A DNA stretch of 64,000 bases from Symsagittifera roscoffensis (lineage: Eukaryota; Xenacoelomorpha; Acoela; Convolutidae): assembly GCF_963678635.1 (NCBI RefSeq), contig NC_087068.1, positions 51,934,731-51,998,730 on the forward strand, in the 5' to 3' direction. Shown here in pieces: positions 54,601 through 62,377 of this stretch. Under the pieces are notes generated by a model that saw nothing but the letters and a program-made list of their open reading frames with translations, ran no database searches and was not told where the DNA came from. The position numbers were made by a program, and so were the translations under genes. Every line of letters begins with the position of its first letter. The stretch's first letter is position 1.

Positions 54601-57232
54601 ATGCTCCATTGAGCACACGGCGCACCTTGCCGGGTTTGTTCGGGTTCAAAACCGGATGGTGTGGAAGATACCACTCACGTTCGGCTCGTGAGCTGGGATC
54701 GTGCGGGTTGACGGTTATGACATATCCTTTACTTATTATATCTTCTCTGATTGTTTCGGTATACTTCTCGCGAAGTAACGGATCTCTATCTAATCTTTTC
54801 TCTAACGACTTTAATTGGGCTAAGGAAGAATAATAATTGTTAGGCAAGCTAACATCATTATCACTCCACAGCATCGGTACAGTGTAACGCTCACCATTGT
54901 GAACGGTTTCAGTTTTTAGGATCGACAAAGCACGCTTGTCTGCGGCGCAACGGGCATCTACTTGCTTGAACGCACCATACGACTCTAACTCATACCAAAT
55001 TTTGATTTGGTCGGTCAGAGAAGTATCGTCCGTGACGCAGTTAAAGGAAGAAGAATTTAAGGACGAACGATCAGGAGACGGACCACTAATGACCCAACCT
55101 ATCGGAAGTCGGACGGCGCACGGTGAGTCAAGTTCATCTCCGAAGACATGTTTGAGGGGTCTTATCGCATGATAGAAGTCCTGTCCTATAACTATCTCAA
55201 TCTCTTTGTAATTATACGCAGTCGTCTTTAACGGGGCTAGTTGCGGGTATTTGACCTGCAATTCGGAAACGTTTATAACATCGGGTCCTATATACATGTT
55301 GTGCTTAACGAAAGCGACAAACGAAAACGAAAATTCACTTTCATTGGGCTTTGCGGAAACTTTCAAGTGAACTCGTTGAGTTTTAGATACCTTGGCTGAG
55401 TTAAAACCATCGGTCGTAACATTTACGGGCGTGCCAACTAATTTCAGACGTTCAACGAGTGCCGCGGAAACCCAAGAATGAGTGGAACCGGTGTCACAAA
55501 GTGCTAGTGCATTCGAATTTTCCGAACCAGAGGACACATCTACCAACGCAACGGGAAGAATACCTTTTGCAGTTCCTTCACAAGGTTTAACACAAGCTGC
55601 GTTGTTTGCAGAAGTAGTGTTTGTATTAGTTTGAGTCGATGGTGATCGGTCGGCCTCTTTGGGCGGGAAAACTTTCTCGGCTCCATGAAGAAGCACATTG
55701 TGAGTGCTCTCACAGTCCTGTTTTGGGCATTTTCTTGCCTTTTGGCACTTTCGGAAGGTATGGTTGCCTTGTAAACAAGAAAAACAGAGCTTTTGTTCTG
55801 CTACATATTTAGCCCTTTCTGTTGCGTTTTTCTCTTTGAACACGGAACAGTTCCAGAGTGCATGCTGCCCTTTGCATAGCGAGCATGGAGGAAACCTTGT
55901 CTTTTCTCTACTTTTCTCATCCTTAGAACTTACCTTAGTGTTACCTGCGAGCACTTTTGTAACTACTTTTTGTTTAACTGGCTGCTCGACTTTGACTAAA
56001 GATTTCAATCGCTCATGGCCTTCTGCCTTATTCTTAAGCCAATCGTTGAAGTCTAGCAATGTTAATCGCTGCCAATGTTGTCTAACAGTATGCATGGACC
56101 ATGCTTCTTTTAGATTTGGAGGAAGCTTACTGACGGCTTGATTTAATAGGTTCACACTTTTCAAGTCGTCATTGAACGACAAAGACCTAAAAACAGCTAC
56201 GGGCCCAGAAATCACCGCAGAAAAACTTATAACATGGTCAGAGTTGTGCATCTTCAATGCGGGAAAATTCTTCAACTTATCCAAATGTGCACCAACTACA
56301 ACATGAGGTTGCCCAAACTTTCTCTGGAGAGTTGCTAGAGCATCCTTATACAACACTCCACTGTAGCCGTATTCCGCAATTGCACTCTTGGCTTTGTCTT
56401 TAACGTGTGTTTTCAGATATTTGAGTTTTTCATCATCAGTTAGCATAGCCGAATCAACTGTTGCTTGGAACTGCCCGAACCATTCATACCAGTTAAGTGG
56501 TTCTCCATCAAACACTTCCAAGTTCAACTCCGGTAGACGGTCTTTGCGGCTATGCAGAATGATATCTGCTAACTCTCTCGCCGAGATGGGTTGTTCGCTA
56601 TTAGGCACGTAAGACGGGCCCGTAGTGGGCGCAGGATATGTAGGTGGATAACCTTGATGCGCTGTTTCAACAACTGGATGAGTTTGCGGATGGGTGTAAT
56701 ACACAGTCCCAAAACTTGTATAAGGAACTACGGTGTTTGGTGGAACAACAGGAGTTGTCACTGAGAAAACGTTTGAGGGCGGTGCGCAGTATTGAGGAAC
56801 TGGCATCGTTATAGGTTGATGGGATGGCGCTGCAGGCGCCTGATACCCAGTTGAAATGGGGCCGGAATGTGGCTGACTGACCGGAAGCAAAGAGGGAATA
56901 GGAACGGTTGACGGGACAAATGGTTGAATAATCGGAAGCGAAACGGGAATCGGAACGGTTAATGGAGGAACAAAAGGTTGACTCGCCGGAAGCGAAACTT
57001 GATTAGTAACGGTCGACACAGAAGGCGGTGCCACATTAATGGTGGGATTACCAAAAGGCATTGAAGCGGGAATGCTACCACTTGCTTGTGGTACCAGATT
57101 GTGATTTTGCCAAACTTCAGCATATGGTGTTGAAGCTAAGTGTGGAGTAACAAAGTTTGAGCTGGAGGCAACGAACTGTGGTAAACTAGATGGGTTCTCG
57201 ATTGAGTGCAATGACAGACGCGATTGGACCAA
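51635..57232 (-). CDS. BEL/Pao gag-pol polyprotein (long open part, 1865 codons)
   Basis: Makes the core and enzymes of the retrotransposon. In order: a Pro-rich gag region (about residues 25-215), a DUF1759-like gag domain (about 225-370, with NLEVFDGEPLNWYEWFGQF), two zinc-knuckle-like Cys/His motifs (CKGQHALWNC and CFSCLQGNHTFRKC, about 460-500), aspartic protease DTGS (about 578), reverse transcriptase with YMDDYLDS (about 992), RNase H (TFSDSSQD and WTDSTTVLQW), integrase with an HHCC zinc site and the D..D..E set (VDYFGP about 1565, SDNGTNF about 1627, GGAWERL about 1675) and a C-terminal DUF5641-like part (KLKAGDLVWV). All catalytic motifs are present. The frame has no ATG at its upstream end, as it is the continuation of the gag frame at 58224-57136. 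Its last six codons lie in the 3' LTR. Confidence 0.93.
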   Translation of the reverse strand: MVQSRLSLHSIENPSSLPQFVASSSNFVTPHLASTPYAEVWQNHNLVPQASGSIPASMPFGNPTINVAPPSVSTVTNQVSLPASQPFVPPLTVPIPVSLPIIQPFVPSTVPIPSLLPVSQPHSGPISTGYQAPAAPSHQPITMPVPQYCAPPSNVFSVTTPVVPPNTVVPYTSFGTVYYTHPQTHPVVETAHQGYPPTYPAPTTGPSYVPNSEQPISARELADIILHSRKDRLPELNLEVFDGEPLNWYEWFGQFQATVDSAMLTDDEKLKYLKTHVKDKAKSAIAEYGYSGVLYKDALATLQRKFGQPHVVVGAHLDKLKNFPALKMHNSDHVISFSAVISGPVAVFRSLSFNDDLKSVNLLNQAVSKLPPNLKEAWSMHTVRQHWQRLTLLDFNDWLKNKAEGHERLKSLVKVEQPVKQKVVTKVLAGNTKVSSKDEKSREKTRFPPCSLCKGQHALWNCSVFKEKNATERAKYVAEQKLCFSCLQGNHTFRKCQKARKCPKQDCESTHNVLLHGAEKVFPPKEADRSPSTQTNTNTTSANNAACVKPCEGTAKGILPVALVDVSSGSENSNALALCDTGSTHSWVSAALVERLKLVGTPVNVTTDGFNSAKVSKTQRVHLKVSAKPNESEFSFSFVAFVKHNMYIGPDVINVSELQVKYPQLAPLKTTAYNYKEIEIVIGQDFYHAIRPLKHVFGDELDSPCAVRLPIGWVISGPSPDRSSLNSSSFNCVTDDTSLTDQIKIWYELESYGAFKQVDARCAADKRALSILKTETVHNGERYTVPMLWSDNDVSLPNNYYSSLAQLKSLEKRLDRDPLLREKYTETIREDIISKGYVITVNPHDPSSRAEREWYLPHHPVLNPNKPGKVRRVLNGASKFHGTSLNRSLLVGPDLLQNLIFVLLRFRQHKYAVSADIEGMFLQVGVLARDQPSLRFLWREDPTSSVVVHQYTRHIFGARDSPTCANFALQKTASDNQAEYPEAASAVVQKFYMDDYLDSFENTADALSLSKDLVPMLKLGGFNLTKFVSNVPEVTTALNPDNRESNPSVKDICKSPDQSSHVLGLRWDHVKDTLVVSRGVDRPLDKAITQRTVLSFVSSVFDPIGLVAPYTVKARLLLKDIWRISGQKRDDDLPEEIKQQFLDWHSGLPLLGTLTIPRSYFTKPFDRCELHTFSDSSQDVFCAVSFLRARLAKSQKTELAFVFGKARVAPMKMLSIPKLELQAALLATRLKEEILKALTFKVSNVFMWTDSTTVLQWLNSCNKLPVFVGNRTGEILESTTIDQWNHVLSGDNPADTGTRGISSEALKDSSWVRGPSILRTCDWPFKPNTDVIKKIQLKGPLCDIDTCLETASTFVVDASSEKASSIRLFKNWDKFSSIVKYKRVLAFMLRVLPSHKHFRTKTLEITDPSELDIAEQKLIYLAQSESFPAEVKILQSDKLITKKSRIAKYSPFIGPAGILRSTGRISRLVDTDFDNKHPIILDGRHRVAHMLIRHMHFQHAHQGLDYMRAVVQLKYIVLKLRWLLGNIENTCITCRKRKAKTVVPIMSDLPIERLGNKQPPFSNTGVDYFGPFQVPIRRSTEKRWGFLFTCLTTRAVHIELVPSLDTSSCVMGVERFIARRGTPKTILSDNGTNFVGAQKELLSCVQNWNKVAPAVFVHKGIKWKFNPPSAPHHGGAWERLVRSVKRVLYDILGNRRLTEEVLGTTLCLVEQLLNARPITPVSSDPHDLEALTPNHFILGHSAASFPSLSFEENFDHKKRFARAQSYANAIWIRWMREYVPSLDRRAKWHNQSDVKLKAGDLVWVIEPDTPRGHYPLARILRLHYGKDGCARSADIKTVTSELTRPTVKLAPVLPCLGVEDVAAQI
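51654..51666 (-). other. Polypurine tract of the BEL element
   Basis: The element-strand sequence AGGGGTGGAGGA lies directly next to the 3' LTR, the position of the plus-strand primer in LTR retrotransposons. It lies inside the coding frame, encoding the GVED end of pol. Confidence 0.8.
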
Positions 57233-58224
57233 ACTTGATCTCTGAGCCTGGATTCGATTCCTATTGTGGCCTCCCGGTTCACTGTATGTGGTTTGACCAG
57301 CGTTGACGACGGCACCCCGCTGACGACGGCACCAACCCCTTGCAAAACATCAGTAGCAATCAAAGTGGAACTCTCGACTACTGGATGACTTTGCTCTGAG
57401 CTTGCAACAACTTCGGCCTGCTCTTGCTCAGTGACAACGTTTTCTACCCATTGTTCAGTACGTTGTGGGTCAACATGTGTTACGCTAGCATTTTCTATCT
57501 TCTCACTTGCTGCAGAAAGCTCTTCTTCCAACTCGAATTCCTTTAACTCAATTTCAGCCAGTTTCTTGCGGTGTACCTCAGCTAGTTCTTCCAACTCTAA
57601 ACTTCCTTGCTTTACTTTTATTTTATTTTGCTGCGCTTTCAACTTCAATGACACCTTTGCTTGTCTCTCAAGTTCCTCTTGCTGCTTCTTCAAAACCAAC
57701 AAATCTCGCCTCTTCTCAGTTGATGTTTTTGACTGCGCGACGGTATAGCGACTGGATTTATGCGAACCTGATTTATGATGTCGACTACTGTACCGCGACA
57801 CCTTAGAGCGCGCATCTGCTTCATGTGAATCTTGTGGTTGTGTTGTTACGATCGTACTTAACGATTCTGCAACATTGTCAAGCTCTGTTTCCTCAGGTTC
57901 AACGTTTAAGCCAGCTTTATATGATGCAGCCTTCTGTAAAACTGTATCGTTTCTTGATGTAACCGTATGAAGCCACATATCCTGCGCTGGTATCAATTTA
58001 TCAGGATCAACACTTTTAGAAGCTAACTTAATCAATTCCTCATTTATTTCAACTGCAGTCTCTATCAGGCTCTTGCAATTCTGAATCTGAGTGTCAATCT
58101 TTGATGAGCGACTCTGACTTTCAATGTTCTCAATTATAATTTCATGGCACTTGTACAGTTCATTTTCAAGCTTGGTTCGCTTCGCAAATAACCTTTGAAC
58201 CCTCTTCTGAAAGTTCTCATCCAT
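57136..58224 (-). CDS. BEL/Pao gag N-terminal part, 362 codons, frame-broken end
   Basis: Starts at the ATG at 58224 (MDENFQKRVQRLFAKR). It has a helical N-terminal region, then a Ser/His/Arg-rich segment (SKVSRYSSRHHKSGSHKSS), then a long Lys/Glu/Leu-rich stretch (about residues 170-250, LKKQQEELERQAKVSLKLK) typical of a coiled coil that would multimerise gag. After about residue 305 (GVGAVV) the frame passes through a 17-bp tandem duplication and runs out of frame to a stop at 57136, overlapping the pol frame by about 97 bp. The last 50 or so residues are therefore probably nonsense. Confidence 0.85.
   Translation of the reverse strand: MDENFQKRVQRLFAKRTKLENELYKCHEIIIENIESQSRSSKIDTQIQNCKSLIETAVEINEELIKLASKSVDPDKLIPAQDMWLHTVTSRNDTVLQKAASYKAGLNVEPEETELDNVAESLSTIVTTQPQDSHEADARSKVSRYSSRHHKSGSHKSSRYTVAQSKTSTEKRRDLLVLKKQQEELERQAKVSLKLKAQQNKIKVKQGSLELEELAEVHRKKLAEIELKEFELEEELSAASEKIENASVTHVDPQRTEQWVENVVTEQEQAEVVASSEQSHPVVESSTLIATDVLQGVGAVVSGVPSSTLVKPHTVNREATIGIESRLRDQVWSNRVCHCTQSRTHLVYHSSLPPAQTLLLHT
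57305..57342 (-). repeat. 17-bp tandem duplication that breaks the BEL frame
   Basis: The plus strand reads TGACGACGGCACCCCGC followed by TGACGACGGCACCAACC. A 17-bp direct duplication shifts the downstream frame by -1, exactly the offset between the gag and pol frames. Upstream and downstream frames are each open beyond this point in the expected register. Confidence 0.8.
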
Positions 58225-58312
58225 GGCTCTAGGGTCTATACTTAACTCAAACTATACTTAACGGTTATCGGGCGTTTGCGGGGCGATTCGGAACGGTTTT
58301 CGGTGAGTAAAG

Positions 58313-58430
58313 TTACCAATGGGGCTGGGGATTAAGTAAGTCGGTTGATATCAAACAACACACACGGAGTAAACCTGAGGATGAATAAAACCAACTTAAC
58401 TTACTTAATATCACCTCCCTGACCACTTAG
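58313..58430. ncRNA. Leader hairpin module 1
   Basis: The stem ATTAAGTAAGT (58331-58341) pairs perfectly with ACTTACTTAAT (58399-58409). Flanks TACCAATGGGGCTGGG and CCCTGACCACTTAG can pair partly. The loop contains the conserved CGGAGTAAACCTGAGG and ATGAA words. It lies about 90 nt from the gag start codon. Confidence 0.7.
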
Positions 58431-58510
58431 GATGATGTTACGGCGTACAAAATTTGTTGAACGGTCGTACGACGGTGCGTCACTGCTAATCGGCTAGTAG
58501 CTCGACTAAT

Positions 58511-58628
58511 TACCAAGAGGTTTGGGAATTAAGCAAGTCGGTTGAAAACCAACAACACACGCGGAGCAAACCTGAGGATGAAAGACAACAACTTAACTTG
58601 CTTAATTTTACCGTCCCGGACCACTTAG
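58511..58628. ncRNA. Leader hairpin module 2
   Basis: The stem AATTAAGCAAGT (58527-58538) pairs with ACTTGCTTAATT (58596-58607) over 12 bp. The flanks GGTTTGGG and CCCGGACC pair fully if two G-U pairs are allowed on the plus strand. The loop word CGGAGCAAACCTGAGGATG is conserved with the other modules. Confidence 0.7.
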
Positions 58629-58702
58629 TCAGTCGTTGCGAAACGAATGTTTTGAAAAGCGAACGGATGCAAACAGGTATCAAGTCGTTGTAAACCTTAA
58701 GT

Positions 58703-58821
58703 TTACCAATGGGGTTGGAGAATCAGGCAAATCGGTTAAGTTCCAACAACACACGCGGAAAAAACCTGAGGATGAAAAAACTCAACTTAATTTGCCTGAT
58801 ATTTCGCTACCAGACCACTTA
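58703..58821. ncRNA. Leader hairpin module 3
   Basis: The stem ATCAGGCAAAT (58722-58732) pairs with ATTTGCCTGAT (58790-58800). Compared with modules 1 and 2 it has changed at three or four positions, each matched by a complementary change on the other arm. The loop word AACCTGAGGATGAAAA is conserved. Confidence 0.7.
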
Positions 58822-59279
58822 CCATAAGGTTGGTGTCATGTTACAGCACAGTTTTGCAGAATTATGGGGACGTTTTGACGATTTTTTGGAAATTTCTTAC
58901 TTTTTTCCCAAAATTTTTCGGAAAATTTTGGTCAGCAGGTTCGAGTCGTAAACCAACCCAAAAAACTAGTCTAGTACCCCTTGTCTATGATCCGATTTCT
59001 TGGATTTTCAATCCGTTCATAATTACCCAAAACTTTGTGGTATCGGGAAAATTACCACTTGTAGCTTGCTTTGAGTTGGGATACACAACAAGACACCGTA
59101 TGTAATTTTATTGCACAAAAAAGTTTATAAAGATTAGACTAGTCTTACAGTTTTTGACGGTTTTGGAGATTGGGCGCTCACCGGGAAAAAGCCAAAAACT
59201 TCGGGTGTCGAGAAAAACACAGCTCCACAGCTCCACTTTGACCACAGGCCTCTCTTCCACCAGTCTGCTCTTTCGCCAG

Positions 59280-59640
59280 ACTGCTCTGTCGGCTCGAATT
59301 TCGGCCAACTGAGCCCTGGGCGAATTTCGGCCAATTCTGCTAACTGCTCACTATAACGACTTTCGGCTATTTGGACACTCGATCAACTGGACACTCGGCT
59401 AACTGGTCAATCGGCCAACTGGACAATCGGCCAACCGGACACTGGGGGGCCAACTGGAGACTCGATACAATTAATATACTCGGCCAAATGCATTCGGGTC
59501 TTGTGGGAGGGAAAGATAGAAAGTGATGCAGTCGTCCAACTCGGCTAAGTGCACTCGGCCAACTGGTTGCTTAAAGCTTTCGTATTTTTCTGCCAATGAG
59601 AATATGCCGACGACTTTCGAACTCGGCCAACCTTCGAATA
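59280..59640. repeat. 16-bp repeats (ACTCGGCCAACTGGAC) in the BEL leader
   Basis: About ten imperfect repeats of CACTCGGCCAACTGGA type, tightest at 59370-59465, with outliers at 59545 and 59620. They are GC-richer than the rest of the leader. Absent from the LTRs. Confidence 0.75.
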
Positions 59641-59745
59641 CGAGAAGGTGACGACTTTTGAACAGCTTTGACTGAGTCACTGAGTCTCTTGTCGTGAAGA
59701 GAAAGACCTCGGTTCCTTGTGTCGACTTCGTGAGAAAAGACTCGA

Positions 59746-59763
59746 GTCCCTTGTGGGGCGCCA
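59746..59763 (-). other. Primer-binding site of the BEL element
   Basis: The element strand reads TGGCGCCCCACAAGGGAC, starting four bases after the 5' LTR. TGG pairs with tRNA CCA. The 18-mer agrees with the classical lysine-tRNA primer-binding sequence at most positions, differing in the T-loop portion, so the primer is probably a Lys-type or related tRNA (inference). Confidence 0.75.
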
Positions 59764-59767
59764 AAAA

Positions 59768-60280
59768 TGTGCGCGCCAATCTCCACACTTCGTAATAAAA
59801 TCTGTTTTCAAACACTTGAATTAACGAGTATTTTATCGGGGAAATAACTCTGGAAATTTCGTAATACAATGATATTTTTAACAAACTTTTTTATTGTTAA
59901 CATCGGTAACATCGGCCACAAAAACTGCATAACTCAAAGCAAGCTGCAAAAAATGGCCAGTATTTTTCCTTGAGACAAATTGCTCTTTTTAAAGGTCAGC
60001 CTTAATCAAAGCTGAACCAAATTAGAGCGAAAAGACGGTTAAAATCGGTTTTGGGGGGATCGAACCTGGTTACGGAGCATCCCATCAAGTTCGGTGCATA
60101 TTCGAATTCCAGAAAGGAAATGACCTAGTCGGGATTCGAACCGGCGCCGAACCCGCCGGGACGCACCATGTATACGCTTGGCTACTGTCCCTGTATGCAT
60201 TTACTTTTATATGCATTTATACTCTCGCACATTTACGTTTATATGCATTTGTACTATTGTTTTATATTTGCGCTGCAACA
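59768..60280 (-). repeat. BEL/Pao 5' LTR with promoter
   Basis: 513 bp. On the element strand, TATAAAAG (60211-60204) and TATAAATG just upstream are good promoter candidates. The tRNA-like segment (A-box-like at 60184-60175, B-box-like at 60142-60132) follows. A candidate AATAAA lies at 59895-59890. Confidence 0.95.
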
Positions 60281-62377
60281 GAAACTCTATTTTGATATTC
60301 ACCAATTTGGTCTGGGAAATAAGGTTCCTTATTAATAACAAAAAATTGTGTAGCTGATTTATTCTTGATTTATTGATGAAAACTCAATGAGTTATCATTT
60401 AGCTACTGCTGTAAAATTCATTGATTTATCTGTGATTCAGTGTTCAGTGCCGAAACTTACACTCTAATGGAATACTGCCGAAATTTGGTTGATTATTCCT
60501 GCGCGTCAACTCAGCAGAGGAAAGCCTAAAAATGGCTCAAATTGCTTTTTTGATTCTTCGAAACTGTTTTTTGTTCATGTTTCTTTTAAAATTTTTGTAA
60601 GACTTCCTATATAAAACAGTTGTGCAAGCAAACAACACCGTGAAGTTTTCAAACGAACGGAAGTGCACCAAAAACTTCAAGTCTGAGTTTCAAAAAGAGA
60701 TTTAATTTCAGAAATCCCAGTGAAATAAAAAACTACCAACTAATCCGACTTTGTTGAATTGGAGTAGCTTTATCCTTCATTAGCAGGTCCTTTGAATCCA
60801 TCAACAGTTTCTCAAACGTTGGTCAAAAATAATGAAATAAACAACGCGGCGAATAGGCCCTAAGTCTTTATCTCTCAACAAAAAAAAATTTTTGAAGCGA
60901 GACAAAATATTACAACCATTCATTGCTTGAGCTTGGTGCAAAAATGTTCCATCAAGAAATTAGGCCGGAGGAAATGCATGTAGTGTTGTAATGGTAATCG
61001 ATAGGCATAAAATTTCAAAAAATCTCATATCTTCGAAAGTTCCCAAAAGAATTGATTTTTGATATTTTAGCGAGGTTTCTTTTTTAAATTAATGAACGAA
61101 GTGAACATTCTTAGATAGGTCTTGGTGATTTTATTGCATTCTTTTAGAAAAAAGTCTTGATATTTGTTCACTTTCAAATTTGATTTTTTGCGGTTTAACT
61201 TTTGATTTTTGCTTAAGTTCACTTCGTTTCTTTTGTTTAAAGTATGGCAAACTCTACTTTCGAAAGCAACAGTGTAAAATTCACGAAAAACGTGATGGAT
61301 TCTAATTTCTTTTTTTTTCCATTTTTTTAACCGTAAGTTGGCTATATTTTTTTGTCGATATAGCCTTAAACTCCAGCTTTTTGTATAAATTTTTTCTTTT
61401 GCTCTTCATTAATTAATAATCTTGACTAAAACTTTCTTTTGATTTTTTCCCAACATTTGAAAAATGGGTGGGAACTTTGAATTCGTGTTTTAGTTTTTTT
61501 TTCTTTTTTTTCTTTTTTTTAAATAGGTACCGCAAAAAATATGGGAATAGATCGCGTGATACATCATATTAAAGCCATTTCAGTCGTAATTCGAACGTCA
61601 TTAAAAAATTTCCAACAAGTTGTCCCAGTATCGAGAAAAACAGGTTTACAATTTTTAAGTAAAGCATTATCTTATTTTTGCTTAATTTAAGCCGTTAAAA
61701 CTTAGTTTCACTCAAGTTAGGTTGTTTTGGAGCTTTTTTAGCGCCATTTGGAAATTAAAAGCTCAAAATATCATAAAATTTCCGCTAAAAATATGAAAGT
61801 TTTTGAACTTCTTGAAAATTTTTGTTTTTTTAGTCATTTTTTACAGTTTTTGCCTTTTTTGCTACGACTTTCGAGTTTTCCTAATTCGAGATTTTTTGTT
61901 CAGATCTTTTCATCACAACACGCATAAAAACCGTCACTGGTTTAAAAAAAATGTGTGTTTTTTTAGAATATGGTCGAAACATTCTGTGCTACTTGCACAG
62001 TAGCCGGCTCTCCTTGTTTTCCTTTTAAAAATCACCAGCGGTATAAAATATCTCACCCTGTTTGATAATGCAATTGCAGATGTTAAAATAGTAAATTGTC
62101 AAATTTTCAACAACTTACAATGCAAACTTGGACCAAGTCATCGCTCTTCCTCTTAAATCGCTTTAGATGGGAGAATGCTAGCTAGTCTTCAGTTAGAATG
62201 CTAAGCCAATCAACGTTAATAATTTTAAACACCACTTTAAGCAGTTTTGATCTAAACTAAATATTAGATTGGACTATCTTAACTTGGTGTATTAATATCA
62301 TTAGATGGGAAGAGGATGTTAACTTGATCTTTTAATTATTCTTGCGACTACTTTCAGTGCGTTTTCTTCCAATTTAG
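60281..62377. other. AT-rich non-coding, probably intron of the downstream gene
   Basis: No exon recognised. It contains T-rich runs and, at about 61520-61640, an inverted copy of the dispersed repeat seen at 745 and 38865. Because the exon at 62378 begins in phase 0 after a good acceptor, at least one upstream exon must exist, further left or undetected here. Confidence 0.4.

Larger units (their letters stand above)
58225..59767 (-). other. BEL/Pao leader (5' untranslated region)
   Basis: About 1.54 kb between the 5' LTR and the gag ATG, unusually long for a retrotransposon leader. It holds three structured tandem modules next to gag (58313-58821), unstructured AT-rich sequence (58830-59130) and a GC-richer zone with 16-bp repeats (59280-59640), then the primer-binding site. 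Short frames occur but none has a recognisable product. Confidence 0.8.
51137..60285 (-). mobile_element. BEL/Pao LTR retrotransposon, nearly intact, minus strand
   Basis: Two LTRs (51142-51653 and 59768-60280) start TGTG and end AACA as read on the plus strand. They are flanked by 5-bp direct repeats GAAAC (51137-51141, 60281-60285), a target-site duplication of BEL/Pao size. Domain order protease, RT, RNase H, integrase and the DUF1759-type gag part define the BEL/Pao group. The LTRs differ by three substitutions and one single-base indel that I can find, so insertion is recent. The coding region has one frame break (see 57305-57342). Total length is about 9.1 kb including a long 1.5-kb leader. 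Confidence 0.95.

Noticed and set aside
51807-56612. Several plus-strand frames of 60-145 codons opposite the BEL pol gene
   Set aside because: They are antisense shadows of the 1865-codon frame with no domain content.
57136-57232. Programmed -1 frameshift between gag and pol of the BEL element
   Set aside because: The offset is accounted for by a 17-bp tandem duplication and no slippery heptamer is visible at the overlap.
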